Source of the DNA: Ferruginibacter sp. | Lineage (GTDB): Bacteria > Bacteroidota > Bacteroidia > Chitinophagales > Chitinophagaceae | Direction of reading: 5' to 3' | Length of the DNA: 64,000 nt | NCBI RefSeq assembly: GCF_028288465.1 | Contig: NZ_JAQBNR010000057.1 | Location: 17,681 to 81,680, forward strand | Shown: piece by piece, positions 19,051 to 27,494 of the stretch | Numbering within the stretch: position 1 is the first letter of the stretch | How the letters are laid out: each line of letters starts with the position of its first letter | Notes under the pieces: generated by a model | What the model was told of the DNA's origin: nothing | Seen by the model: only the letters and a program-made list of their open reading frames with translations | Database searches by the model: none | Position numbers and translations under genes: made by a program

Positions 19051-20025
19051 TTACGATAATAACTTCACCGCATCCTTTGCAAAATAAGTAGCGATCAAAT
19101 CTGCGCCAGCTCTCTTAATAGAAGTTAAACATTCCAGAATAGCTTTGTCTTCGTTGATCCAGCCCATTTTTGCAGAGGCTTTTATCATGGCATATTCGCC
19201 GCTTACATGGTATGCACTTACCGGTACATCTACGGCATTTTTTACTTCACGGATAATATCGAGGTAAGCCATGGCGGGTTTTACCATCACAATATCGGCG
19301 CCTTCTTCGATGTCCATCAATGTTTCCTTGATGGCTTCAATGCGGTTGCCGTAATCCATCTGGTAGGTTTTTTTATCACCAAAGCCAGGCGCCGAATCCA
19401 GGGCATCCCGGAAAGGCCCATAAAAGCAGGAAGCATATTTGGCACTGTAGGCCATGATTCCGGTCTTTATATAATTATTCTGTTCAAGCGCTTCACGGAT
19501 AGCACCAATTCTTCCATCCATCATATCGCTTGGGGCTACAATATCGGCACCAGCTTTGGCGTGGCTCAGGCTCATTTTTACCAATGCTTCAACCGTAGGA
19601 TCGTTAACAATTTCACCATCTTCTACAATGCCATCATGGCCGTAAACAGAGTAGGGGTCTAGCGCCACATCAGTCATTACAATCATTTCCGGCAAAGCAT
19701 TTTTAATGGCTTTGATGGTGCGCTGCATCAGGCCATCGGGGTTCCAGGCTTCCTTGCCGGTATTGTCTTTCGTTTCATCAGCAGCTTTTACAAACAGCAA
19801 CACACTTTTTATACCCATGCTCCACAACAACTTTACTTCTTTAATGGTACCATCAATTGAATAGCGGTAATAGCCCGGCATAGAAGGAATTTCAAACGCC
19901 ACATTTTCACCTTCATCTATAAATAAGGGAGCAATAAAATCAGTTGGCTTTAATGTAGTTTCCGAAACAAGGCTTCTGATAGAAGCATTTGTTCTTAATA
20001 TTCTGTTCCTTCTTTGCAGATACAT
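19051..20025 (-). CDS. hemB: Porphobilinogen synthase (delta-aminolevulinate dehydratase)
   Basis: A 324-residue enzyme that condenses two 5-aminolevulinates to porphobilinogen. Seen: FIAPLFIDEGEN and SMPGYYRYSIDG near the N-terminus, DVALDPYSVYGHDG, APSDMMDGRIGAIR, the two Schiff-base lysine regions (MAYSAKYAS and VMVKPAMAYLD), and SAYHVSGEYAM. The metal-site segment lacks the full Cys triad of zinc enzymes, pointing to a magnesium-type enzyme. Last gene of the minus-strand heme series hemA-hemC-hemD-hemE-hemF-hemB, 46 bases after hemF. Confidence 0.97.
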   Translation of the reverse strand: MYLQRRNRILRTNASIRSLVSETTLKPTDFIAPLFIDEGENVAFEIPSMPGYYRYSIDGTIKEVKLLWSMGIKSVLLFVKAADETKDNTGKEAWNPDGLMQRTIKAIKNALPEMIVMTDVALDPYSVYGHDGIVEDGEIVNDPTVEALVKMSLSHAKAGADIVAPSDMMDGRIGAIREALEQNNYIKTGIMAYSAKYASCFYGPFRDALDSAPGFGDKKTYQMDYGNRIEAIKETLMDIEEGADIVMVKPAMAYLDIIREVKNAVDVPVSAYHVSGEYAMIKASAKMGWINEDKAILECLTSIKRAGADLIATYFAKDAVKLLS

Positions 20026-20071
20026 GATAGTATGATTTTAATATTTAAAATTGCCAGGCGATGTTGTAACG

Positions 20072-21037
20072 CTAACAACTATTTACCTTTTTTGACCAGT
20101 CATCTTCATTGATGTCGATGGCGGTATTGAGCCAGTCTACCGGATGCAAACATGCCTGCAATAACTTATCTTCTTCACTACCTTTTACCGGCTGATAATT
20201 GTATTCAAAACGCACGGTTGGCGGCAGGCTCATCAAAATGCTTTCTGTGCGCCCATTTGTTTTTAAACCAAAAATAGTGCCCCGGTCGTGTACCAGGTTG
20301 AACTCCGTGTAACGCCCTCTTCTTATTTCCTGCCAGAATTTATTTTCGGGAGTGTAAGGAATATTTTTTCTTTTTTCTACTATCGGAATATACGCATCCA
20401 TAAAAGCATAGCCACAGGCTTTGGCAAAGCCAAACCAAAATTCAATATCTTTTTCCCCTGCCGGTTTTTTATAATCGTAAAAAATACCACCAATACCACG
20501 ACGCTCATTGTTGCGGTGCGTATTTACAAAATAGTCATCGCATACTTTTTTAAAGTCAGGATAGAAAGAAGGATCAAACTGGTCGCAGGCATTTTTATAG
20601 GTTTGATGGAAATGCCTGGCATCTTCTTCAAACAAATAATAGGGTGTTAAATCTGTACCACCACCAAACCAGCGGTCAATTGTTTCGCCGGCTGCATTGT
20701 ACAATTCGAACATGCGGTAGTTGCAATGCACCGTTGGCACAAAAGGGTTGGAAGGATGAATTACTAAACTTAAACCACATGCAAACCACTTGTCGCCATT
20801 GATTTTTAATTGTGTCCGCATCATATCGGTTACATCACCAAACACAATGGATGTATTGACACCACCTTTTTCAAACACATTGCCATTGCTGATGACCCTT
20901 GTTTTACCACCACCACCTTCTGCTCGTTCCCAGGCATCTTCAATAAAGGTTGCTTTGCCATCACAGGCTTCCAGTGCAGCACAAATGTCGTTCTGCAACT
21001 GGTGAATAAAAGCGATCCATTGATTTTTAAATTCCAT
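20072..21037 (-). CDS. hemF: Oxygen-dependent coproporphyrinogen III oxidase
   Basis: A 321-residue enzyme that oxidatively decarboxylates coproporphyrinogen III to protoporphyrinogen IX using O2. Seen: WERAEGGGGKTRVI, VIHPSNPFVPTVHCNYR, RWFGGGTDLTPYYLFEED, RRGIGGIFYD and GRYTEFNLVHDRGTIFGLKT, all hallmarks of HemF. I start at ATG 21037 (MEFKNQW). An upstream ATG at 21097 would add 20 residues without family resemblance. Presence of HemF with HemJ indicates an aerobic route to heme. Confidence 0.96.
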   Translation of the reverse strand: MEFKNQWIAFIHQLQNDICAALEACDGKATFIEDAWERAEGGGGKTRVISNGNVFEKGGVNTSIVFGDVTDMMRTQLKINGDKWFACGLSLVIHPSNPFVPTVHCNYRMFELYNAAGETIDRWFGGGTDLTPYYLFEEDARHFHQTYKNACDQFDPSFYPDFKKVCDDYFVNTHRNNERRGIGGIFYDYKKPAGEKDIEFWFGFAKACGYAFMDAYIPIVEKRKNIPYTPENKFWQEIRRGRYTEFNLVHDRGTIFGLKTNGRTESILMSLPPTVRFEYNYQPVKGSEEDKLLQACLHPVDWLNTAIDINEDDWSKKVNSC

Positions 21038-21110
21038 TATAAATCGTATTAGCCGGGTGCTTTGAGTTTTGATTAACGCTGCAATTTGGTTGCTCAATAA
21101 AGATCATAAA

Positions 21111-21130
21111 GTACAAGAGTGCGACGCCAA
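21111..21130 (+). repeat. Copy of a dispersed intergenic element
   Basis: The core GTACAAGAGTGCGACGCCAA, between hemF and hemE, recurs as close variants at 47058-47076 (same strand) and at 31700-31719 (opposite strand). A weaker relative occurs near 51651-51677. All copies are intergenic. Confidence 0.6.
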
Positions 21131-21249
21131 TAAAGTTTAATAATAGCATTTGAGCTTGGCTCAAGCTTCAAAAACCTTTAACCAAAAAGCTCTCACTATC
21201 AGAGAACTGTTGCCTTTTAAGTCTCCCCCTGGGAGATTTAGAGGGGCCG

Positions 21250-22278
21250 CTACTTCGCTTGATATTCCTTCACCGCATCCACAAACGCCCTTGCATGATC
21301 TACCGGAACGTTGGGCGTAATGCCATGTCCCAGGTTAGCAATATATCGTTGCGTGCCAAATGCATCAATCATTTCCGTAACCGCTTTTTTAATATCCGGG
21401 ATTGGTGCCAGCAACATAGACGGATCAAAATTTCCCTGCAACGTTATTTTATTGCCGGTTAATTCCCTTGCCATTTGTGGTGATACACACCAGTCAATAC
21501 CCAGTCCTGCAGCGCTGCTTTCGCTTAAATCTTTCAATGCATACCAGCTGCCTTTTGGAAATAAAATTACCGGCACATCATCTTTTAATGCATCCGCAAT
21601 TTGTATTAAATAAGGTTGCGCATAAGTCTTAAAATCTGCCGGACTTAATGAACCTGCCCAGCTATCAAAAACCTGTACCGTATCTGCGCCGGCCTTTGCC
21701 TGCAGCTTTAAATACTGAATGGTGATGTTGGTTATTTTTTGTAACAGCTGGTGTGCCAACGCAGGTTGTGTGTAGGCAAACTGCTTGGCTTTATCCCAGG
21801 TTTTACTTCCCTTACCTTCCACCATATAACATAAAATAGTCCATGGAGCGCCGGCAAAACCAATCAATGGTACACGACCGTTGAGTTCTTTTTTGGTGAG
21901 AGATAGTGCATTATACACATATTTCAAACTCTCTTCTGCACCTTCGGTTACCAGCGCATCAATATCCTGTTGTGTGTGAATAGTTTTTGGTAAGGATGGT
22001 CCTTTGCCTTCTTCCATCAACACTTCAACACCCATTGCCTGCGGTATTACTAAAATATCGCTGAAGATAATAGCGGCATCAACACCCACCTGGTCAACGG
22101 GCTGTAATGTAATGGCAGTGGCCAGTTCCGGCGTTTGTACGCGGGCAAAGAAATCGTATTGCGCTTTTAACTTTAAATAATCGGGCAAATAACGGCCTGC
22201 CTGGCGCATCATCCATACCGGTGGTCTTTCTACCACTTCGCCACGCAGGGCTCTTAAAAGAAGATCGTTTTTTATCAT
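21250..22278 (-). CDS. hemE: Uroporphyrinogen decarboxylase
   Basis: A 342-residue enzyme that decarboxylates the four acetate side chains of uroporphyrinogen III to give coproporphyrinogen III. Seen: the N-terminal signature PPVWMMRQAGRYLPDY, AAIIFSDILVIPQAMG, GFAGAPWTILCYMVEG, VFDSWAGSLSP and NLGHGITPNVP. It has a single TIM-barrel domain of usual length. In this window uroporphyrinogen III is also claimed by the methyltransferase at 32935 for siroheme, so HemE marks the branch point to heme. Confidence 0.97.
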   Translation of the reverse strand: MIKNDLLLRALRGEVVERPPVWMMRQAGRYLPDYLKLKAQYDFFARVQTPELATAITLQPVDQVGVDAAIIFSDILVIPQAMGVEVLMEEGKGPSLPKTIHTQQDIDALVTEGAEESLKYVYNALSLTKKELNGRVPLIGFAGAPWTILCYMVEGKGSKTWDKAKQFAYTQPALAHQLLQKITNITIQYLKLQAKAGADTVQVFDSWAGSLSPADFKTYAQPYLIQIADALKDDVPVILFPKGSWYALKDLSESSAAGLGIDWCVSPQMARELTGNKITLQGNFDPSMLLAPIPDIKKAVTEMIDAFGTQRYIANLGHGITPNVPVDHARAFVDAVKEYQAK

Positions 22279-22307
22279 TGATTTGTTTGTTGAATGGTCT
22301 GAAGGAT

Positions 22308-23006
22308 TCAGGTAAAATACTCCATCATCTTGCGCACTAAATTTTCTTTCCCCGGCTGGTTACTGATAACAATTGTATTGCCGGAATGTTTTTTTATTTC
22401 GTTAGCCGTTGTACTGCCAATGGCAAACAGAACAGTTGAAGCAGGTATTTTGTTTTTACTAAAAAAACTTGCTACCGCACTCGGACTGAAAAATAAGATG
22501 CCGTGGTATATTTTGTCAATTTGATGTGTGATGGCGATGGTTTGGTACACGGTAATTTCGGTAACCTCAATTTCGTGGCTGCGCAATATCTCAGGCAATT
22601 CGTCGCGGCGCTGATCACCGCAAAAAAATATTACTTCATCAATAGCGCCTTCTTCTATAATCAACTCCGCCAGTTCCGAAGCGCTGTTGGCGATGCCGGC
22701 AATATGCTGTGCACCAAAATATTTTTTTACCAATTGATTGGTGGTGTTACCCATACAATAGATGCGCCATTCAACCGGCTGACCGTCCAGGTAATCAGCA
22801 ACTGCTTCTACCGCGTTCATGCTGGTGAACACTACCGTGGTAATCCTTAACGCTTCCTGTTCAATTTCCTGTTGTACTTCTATATTCTGAACAGGTGTTG
22901 TTTCAATGAAAGAAATTTCATCAATTACAATGCCCTGCAGCAAGGCTTCCTCTATCAACCCTCCGTTAAGGGGCCGGGTGCATAATATGTCAACGTTACT
23001 TTGCAT
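22308..23006 (-). CDS. hemD: Uroporphyrinogen-III synthase
   Basis: A 232-residue protein that cyclises hydroxymethylbilane with inversion of ring D. The family is weakly conserved. Seen: ILCTRPL near the start, VFTSMNAVEAVADYL, IYCMGNTTNQLV, FFCGDQRRDELPEIL, ILFFSPSAVASFF, and FAIGSTTANEIKKH at the C-terminal end. The start at 23006 overlaps the end of hemC by 11 bases, suggesting translational coupling; a start at 23024 is possible but deeper in hemC. Position between hemC and hemE supports the call strongly. Confidence 0.93.
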   Translation of the reverse strand: MQSNVDILCTRPLNGGLIEEALLQGIVIDEISFIETTPVQNIEVQQEIEQEALRITTVVFTSMNAVEAVADYLDGQPVEWRIYCMGNTTNQLVKKYFGAQHIAGIANSASELAELIIEEGAIDEVIFFCGDQRRDELPEILRSHEIEVTEITVYQTIAITHQIDKIYHGILFFSPSAVASFFSKNKIPASTVLFAIGSTTANEIKKHSGNTIVISNQPGKENLVRKMMEYFT

Positions 23007-23970
23007 TGCGAATAGCGAGTGCAATTTTTTCTCCGCCGTTTAATAATATTTTGTTTGCAAGCACACTACCCGCTTCGTTTGCTTCTGCGTGTGTAATCCA
23101 TTTGTCGATGGATACTTTTTCTTTTCCATCGGCAGATAAAATGTTTCCCCTGAAATAAATTTGATCGTCTTTTATTTCGGCGAGTGCGCTGATGGGTGTA
23201 GAGCAACCGCCCAGCAATGTTCTTAAAAAATCCCTTTCAATTTTGGCGCAGGTGGCTGTAGCAGCGTCATTCAGCAGATCGCATGCCTGCAGGCAAACCT
23301 CATCTCCGTCCCTGCACACGATCATGATAGCGCCTTGTGCCGGTGCCGGTAACATCCAGTCCAGCTCAATAGACTTTTCGGGACGAAGGTTGATTCTTTC
23401 CAATCCGGCGGCCGCAAAGATGGCCCCCTGCCAGTTGTTCTCCTGCACTTTACGCAACCGTGTATTTACATTACCCCTTAAATTTTCTATGCTATGATTT
23501 GGATAACGGTTAAGCCATTGCGCCATGCGGCGGATGCTGCTGGTGGCTATTGTGAATGGTGAATGGTGAGTGATGAATCGTGAATCGTGAGTTGCCCATT
23601 TGCCAGCGTCGTATCCCAGTTCATCTTCAATAGAAGACAGTTCTCCTTTATACACAAAAATATCTTTGTAAGAAGCCCTTGGCAATACCGCTGATTGAAC
23701 AATACCTTTTGGTAATTGCGTAGGCACATCCTTCATGGAATGTACAGCGATGTCAATTTTATTATTTATCAGGGCAATGTCAAGACTACGGGTGAATATT
23801 CCTTGCACGCCGATTTCATACAGCGGTGTCTGGAGGTCAATGTCGCCTTCGCTTTTTATAAATACCAATTCGGCAGGCTGATTATTTTTTGCAAGCAGTT
23901 GTTGTACCAATGTGGCTTGCCATACCGCAAGCTGGCTTTCCCTGGTACCTATCCTGATAATTTTCGTCAT
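22996..23970 (-). CDS. hemC: Porphobilinogen deaminase with an unusual insert
   Basis: A 324-residue enzyme that polymerises four porphobilinogens to hydroxymethylbilane. Seen: IRIGTRESQLAVWQ, IDIAVHSMKDVPTQLP, TSSIRRMAQWLNRYP, NLRGNVNTRLRK and LLGGCSTPISA, whose Cys carries the dipyrromethane cofactor. Residues about 119-139 (containing THDSRFITHHS) are extra relative to the usual family spacing between the FVYKG strand and the IATSS motif. They are encoded by a low-complexity element of intergenic type at 23552-23591. The frame stays open and all catalytic motifs are intact, so the enzyme is probably functional. Confidence 0.95.
   Translation of the reverse strand: MTKIIRIGTRESQLAVWQATLVQQLLAKNNQPAELVFIKSEGDIDLQTPLYEIGVQGIFTRSLDIALINNKIDIAVHSMKDVPTQLPKGIVQSAVLPRASYKDIFVYKGELSSIEDELGYDAGKWATHDSRFITHHSPFTIATSSIRRMAQWLNRYPNHSIENLRGNVNTRLRKVQENNWQGAIFAAAGLERINLRPEKSIELDWMLPAPAQGAIMIVCRDGDEVCLQACDLLNDAATATCAKIERDFLRTLLGGCSTPISALAEIKDDQIYFRGNILSADGKEKVSIDKWITHAEANEAGSVLANKILLNGGEKIALAIRNAK
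23552..23591. repeat. Tandem short repeat lying inside hemC
   Basis: On the plus strand this reads as repeated GAATGGT/GAATCGT units (TGAATGGTGAATGGTGAG, then TGATGAATCGTGAATCGTGA). Such units are typical of Bacteroidota intergenic spacers but here lie within the coding sequence, in frame. Confidence 0.75.
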
Positions 23971-23986
23971 GTAAATTTATTTGCGC

Positions 23987-25219
23987 TCAGGCAATATACT
24001 CATTTATGGCTTCAATGTAATGGCAGCCACGTTGGTTATGATGGCGCATTTTTACAGCCATTCCGTTGATTACTTTTTGAATTTTTTCGTCAGCTGCCGG
24101 GCAACCGGGGGAGGCAATATTGGAAAAGCAGGTGTTGATATACAAGTTGCAGGATTGCATTTGTTCAAGCTTTATTTTCACTGCTTTTAAAACAGGCACG
24201 TTTTTGCGCATCTGGTGCCAGTTTAAAAATTCATTGATATGTTCTGCAATGATGGCTTTTGCTTTGGGAACTTCTGCAATTCTTTTTTGCAGTGTTAAAT
24301 CTTTTATTTTTGAGAGCTCATCTACATTTACCAATGTAACATTGGGTAGCAGGTGAGCGGCTGTTTCTACATTATAAGGAATAGATAAATCGATGATCAG
24401 TTTATCAGTGCCATTGATTACATGTGATTCCAAAATAACAGGTTCTGCCGAATTGGTAGCCACAAGAATGATAGCAGCTTCATCAATCTGGTTAGCCAGG
24501 TCTTCGAGTGGGGCATATTGCAGACCTAGCTCCGCAGCCAGTTCCGCCGCTTTGCTTTCAGTGCGGTTGATGAGGGTAATATTTGTTGTTCCCAGGTAAT
24601 CTACTAAATTTTTGCAGGTATTACGACCGATTTTGCCGGTACCAAGTAACAATATTTTTTTATCTGCCAGGTGAGGAACGTGTTCCTTAATATATTGAAT
24701 GGCAGCGAAAGAAACTGATACGGTTCCTCCACTTAGTTCCGTTGTATTCTTAATCATTTTAGATGACTGTAATACCCCGTTCACCATTCTTTCCAGGTAG
24801 GCACCGATGAAAGCATGCTGTTTTGAAAATTTAAACGCGTTTTTTATCTGGCCAATAATTTCATAATCGCCCAGTATTTGAGAATCCAATCCGGCAGCCA
24901 CATCAAAAAGATGTTCAATAGCCACTTTGCCGCCTTTTATATATGCCCGTTCAGTAAAATTGTCGAGTGATCCCTGCGTTTGGCTGCACAACAGTTTGCA
25001 AAGGTCCTGGGCACTTTGCGCAAAACCATAAATTTCAGTGCGATTGCAGGTTGAAAGAATAAATAATTCTTTAATACCATACTGGGGAGCCAGCGAGAGC
25101 AGGGAGGCGTATTGATCGCTGTTGATAGCATATTGTCCACGAATGGCAGCATCTGACTTTTTATAGTTAATGCCTGCTATAAAAAAAGTGGAAATATCTG
25201 TATGTTGCTGTCCGGGCAT
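23987..25219 (-). CDS. hemA: Glutamyl-tRNA reductase
   Basis: A 410-residue enzyme that reduces glutamyl-tRNA to glutamate-1-semialdehyde with NADPH, the first committed step of C5 tetrapyrrole synthesis. Seen: LSTCNRTEIYG with the catalytic Cys, FDVAAGLDSQILGDYEIIGQIKNA, the NADPH-binding LLLGTGKIGRNTCKNL, LINRTESKAAELA and DLSIPYNVE. It heads the minus-strand heme series. The partner aminotransferase hemL is not in the window. A -7 box at 25249-25256 gives a short leader. Confidence 0.97.
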   Translation of the reverse strand: MPGQQHTDISTFFIAGINYKKSDAAIRGQYAINSDQYASLLSLAPQYGIKELFILSTCNRTEIYGFAQSAQDLCKLLCSQTQGSLDNFTERAYIKGGKVAIEHLFDVAAGLDSQILGDYEIIGQIKNAFKFSKQHAFIGAYLERMVNGVLQSSKMIKNTTELSGGTVSVSFAAIQYIKEHVPHLADKKILLLGTGKIGRNTCKNLVDYLGTTNITLINRTESKAAELAAELGLQYAPLEDLANQIDEAAIILVATNSAEPVILESHVINGTDKLIIDLSIPYNVETAAHLLPNVTLVNVDELSKIKDLTLQKRIAEVPKAKAIIAEHINEFLNWHQMRKNVPVLKAVKIKLEQMQSCNLYINTCFSNIASPGCPAADEKIQKVINGMAVKMRHHNQRGCHYIEAINEYIA

Positions 25220-25248
25220 CCTTATTTCTTAATTACTTGTTGATTGCA

Positions 25249-25256
25249 CAAAATTA
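25249..25256 (-). promoter_or_regulatory. Putative -7 box of the hemA operon
   Basis: On the minus strand the sequence is TAATTTTG, a perfect TAnnTTTG, 30 bases before the hemA ATG. No convincing -33 element was seen. Confidence 0.4.
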
Positions 25257-25310
25257 CTTGCGTGGGTTGTTGTAAACTAATTTCTGTGTCATTGCTTTGT
25301 CATTTTGCGG

Positions 25311-25326
25311 AATGATAAGTATCATT
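25311..25326. promoter_or_regulatory. Palindrome, candidate operator for heme genes
   Basis: AATGATA-AG-TATCATT is a perfect 7-2-7 inverted repeat. The half-site resembles part of Fur-type boxes (TGATAAT), though the spacing differs. The position between divergent heme genes makes an iron- or heme-linked regulator plausible; not proven. Confidence 0.35.
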
Positions 25327-25599
25327 TTAAAATATGATCTATCCACGGGTACATAAACGAAATCTTTTATGATGTGGTGCAGTTGGATTTGTCACTTTAT
25401 TGTCAGGTTTTTTAAAGTGCTTATTATTTAAATATTGGCTGGCTTTCAAACCTTCGTTGCGCTTGTATTTCCAACGTTTTTTATTCTATTTAATAAAAGC
25501 ATTATACCAGCTGATTTAGTTATAAGCTTTCACAATGCTGTTCAAAATATTGATGGCAACAATATTTTGGCCGGATGAACTTTTAGCAAAACCAGTGGT

Positions 25600-25607
25600 T
25601 ACATTTG
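25600..25607 (+). promoter_or_regulatory. Putative -7 box of hemH
   Basis: TACATTTG matches TAnnTTTG and lies 18 bases before the chosen hemH ATG at 25625, which would give a very short leader and supports that start over the ATG at 25535. Confidence 0.4.
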
Positions 25608-25624
25608 CAAATCATTTTCAAGTC

Positions 25625-26650
25625 ATGGCAAAAAAAGGAATTGTTTTAATGAACCTGGGTTCACCGGATTCAACCGCAGTAAAAGACGTGCGACGTTACC
25701 TGAAAGAATTTTTAATGGATGAGCGGGTGATAGACATTCCTTTCCTGGCTCGTTTCTTTTTAATAAATGGTATTATTGTTCCTTTCCGGGCTCCTAAAAG
25801 TGCCGAAGCTTATAAAACCATCTGGACAAAAGAAGGTTCTCCACTGGTGGTACTAACAAAGCAGTTACAACAGGCGCTGCAGGCTAAAGTGGATGAACCG
25901 GTAACCATTGCCATGCGCTATGGCAATCCATCGCCAAAAGCCGCTTTTGATGAGTTGCAAAATAAAAACCCGGACCTGGAAGAAGTACTGGCCATTCCAC
26001 TTTATCCACATTATGCCATGTCTAGTTTTGAAACCGCGGTTGAATCAGCCAAAGAAGTATACCAACAAAATAACTACAGGTTTAAGCTGCAATTTTTGCC
26101 GCCATTTTACAATGAGCCGGATTATATCCATGCGCTGGCAGAAAATATCCGCCCTTACCTGCAGAAAGAACATGATCATATTTTATTTAGCTACCACGGC
26201 ATACCAGGAAGACATATCCGCAAAAGCGATACTACCGGAAGCCATTGTTTAAAAATAAGCAACTGCTGTGAGGTAGCCTCTCCGGCACATGCCCATTGTT
26301 ACCGCCACCAGGTGTTTACCACCACCAGGCTGGTAATGGAACAATTGAATATTCCAACAACTAAATACAGTATTTCCTTTCAATCACGGTTAGGTAAGGG
26401 CTGGCTGGAACCCTTTACCGATATACGGTTGGTTGAACTGCCAAAAGAAGGTATAAAAAAAATACTTATCCTGTGTCCCGCCTTTGTAAGCGATTGTCTT
26501 GAAACATTGGAAGAAATTGATGTAAGGGGAAAAGAAGAATTTATGGGCGCCGGCGGCGAAGCGTTTACTATGATACCCTGTTTGAATACGAACCCTTTAT
26601 GGGTAGATGTTTTGGCGGGCTGGGTGAAAAACTTCTCTTTAAATGCCTGA
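25625..26650 (+). CDS. hemH: Ferrochelatase
   Basis: A 341-residue enzyme that inserts Fe(II) into the porphyrin ring. Seen: GIVLMNLGSPDS at the N-terminus, FSYHGIPGRHIRKSD with the metal-binding His, YSISFQSRLGKGWLEPFTD, and CPAFVSDCLETLEEI with the catalytic acidic residues. ATG 25625 (MAKKGIVLMNLG) fits the family; the longer frame from 25535 is unlikely. Divergent from hemA and about 235 bases before hemJ. Confidence 0.97.
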   Translation: MAKKGIVLMNLGSPDSTAVKDVRRYLKEFLMDERVIDIPFLARFFLINGIIVPFRAPKSAEAYKTIWTKEGSPLVVLTKQLQQALQAKVDEPVTIAMRYGNPSPKAAFDELQNKNPDLEEVLAIPLYPHYAMSSFETAVESAKEVYQQNNYRFKLQFLPPFYNEPDYIHALAENIRPYLQKEHDHILFSYHGIPGRHIRKSDTTGSHCLKISNCCEVASPAHAHCYRHQVFTTTRLVMEQLNIPTTKYSISFQSRLGKGWLEPFTDIRLVELPKEGIKKILILCPAFVSDCLETLEEIDVRGKEEFMGAGGEAFTMIPCLNTNPLWVDVLAGWVKNFSLNA

Positions 26651-26870
26651 TTTTTTGATGTCTGATTTTGTAGGGTATGCCGGGAGAAAGAATATTATGT
26701 GTGTGGCGGCCTCCAAATTTTTCTCAAACCAAGTTAAATAAGTACAGCCGGGCAGATAGCTAATTATTTTTATAGACTCGTTGTATCAAAAATAAATACT
26801 TCGGTTAGCAGGCTCTGTCAATAAAGGACATGCGCAGCAAACCAAAAGAAATCAGACATCAAAAAATCAG
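26647..26870. repeat. Perfect 22-base inverted repeat pair in the hemH-hemJ spacer
   Basis: The sequence at 26647-26668 (units CTGATTT and GATGTCTGATTT) recurs exactly inverted at 26849-26870, flanking about 180 bases with no gene. A related variant lies at 46942-46972 after the nitrate transporter. No transposase is present, so this looks like a short intergenic repeat family rather than an insertion sequence. Confidence 0.7.
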
Positions 26871-26884
26871 ACATCAGCCATATT

Positions 26885-27406
26885 ATGTATTTCTACATCA
26901 AAGCACTACACATTATCTTTATTGTAACCTGGTTCGCCGGTATGTTTTATATCGTTCGCCTGTTTATATATAATACAGAAGCGCAGGAAAAAGATGAACT
27001 TGAAAAGCAAATTCTCTCCGACCAGTTTTCCATTATGATCAAAAGGCTGTGGCTGGGCATCACGTGGCCTTCTGCCATCCTTACGCTGATCTTTGGTAGT
27101 TGGGTGGCTTACCTATTTGGCAGCATCCCCACCTGGCTGTGGATAAAACTGGCGCTGGTGGCCGGTTTATACGCCTATCATTTTACGCTGCATAAAATTT
27201 ATAAAGACGAAAGCAAGGGCATTTTTAAATATACGTCACAGCAGTTGCGTATATGGAACGAGGGTGCTACGGTATTTTTATTCGCCATTGTAATGCTGGT
27301 AACAGTCAAACAAAGCATGAGCCTGCTGTGGGGCATGATTGGTTTGGTGGCTTTTATCGCCATCCTGCTTGCAGCCATCCGAATTTATAAAACGCTCCGT
27401 AAATAA
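26885..27406 (+). CDS. hemJ: Protoporphyrinogen IX oxidase, HemJ type
   Basis: A 173-residue membrane protein with about four to five hydrophobic helices (residues 5-27, 55-82, 87-107, 128-147, 148-168). The N-terminal signature is FYIKALHIIFIVTWFAGMFYIVRLFIY, containing the conserved His of the HemJ family, followed by the cytosolic acidic loop and IMIKRLWLGITWPSAILT. HemJ oxidises protoporphyrinogen IX to protoporphyrin IX, probably passing electrons to quinone. Position after hemH supports the call; no hemG or hemY is seen. Confidence 0.92.
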   Translation: MYFYIKALHIIFIVTWFAGMFYIVRLFIYNTEAQEKDELEKQILSDQFSIMIKRLWLGITWPSAILTLIFGSWVAYLFGSIPTWLWIKLALVAGLYAYHFTLHKIYKDESKGIFKYTSQQLRIWNEGATVFLFAIVMLVTVKQSMSLLWGMIGLVAFIAILLAAIRIYKTLRK

Positions 27407-27434
27407 CTTTACCGGGCGGGCCTCAATAAAAAAT

Positions 27435-27464
27435 TTTCTATTTCGGTTTTGTAAAGTATATTTG
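27435..27464 (+). promoter_or_regulatory. Promoter of the sulfate-assimilation operon
   Basis: A perfect -7 box TATATTTG at 27457-27464 with a near-consensus -33 (TTTC at 27435-27438, 18 bases upstream). A start near 27471 would give a leader of about 150 bases before cysH, containing the Cys-rich small frame. Confidence 0.55.
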
Positions 27465-27483
27465 TCCATCATTTAGGTAGACT
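27463..27483. promoter_or_regulatory. 21-bp operator, copy A (sulfur regulon)
   Basis: A near-palindrome with left half TGTCCATCAT and right half TAGGTAGACT, overlapping the -7 box and expected start site. Read on the minus strand the site begins AGTCTACC, matching the sites at 55332, 57028 and 57196. The position suggests repression. Confidence 0.6.
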
Positions 27484-27494
27484 TATAATAAACT

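Larger units (their letters stand above)
25220..25624. other. Divergent regulatory region between hemA and hemH
   Basis: About 405 non-coding bases separate the divergent heme genes. It contains a -7 box on each side (25249-25256 minus; 25600-25607 plus) and a 16-base palindrome at 25311-25326. An in-frame upstream ATG at 25535 would extend HemH by 30 residues unlike the family; I treat it as non-coding. Confidence 0.6.

Noticed and set aside
22996..23970. hemC as a pseudogene because of the low-complexity insert
   Set aside because: The frame is uninterrupted and all catalytic motifs, including the cofactor Cys, are present.
25535..25624. Thirty-residue N-terminal extension of HemH
   Set aside because: It does not resemble ferrochelatases, and a perfect -7 box lies inside it 18 bases before the better start at 25625.
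26647..26870. Insertion sequence with terminal inverted repeats
   Set aside because: Only about 180 bases lie between the repeats, with no transposase or target duplication visible; kept as an intergenic repeat pair.
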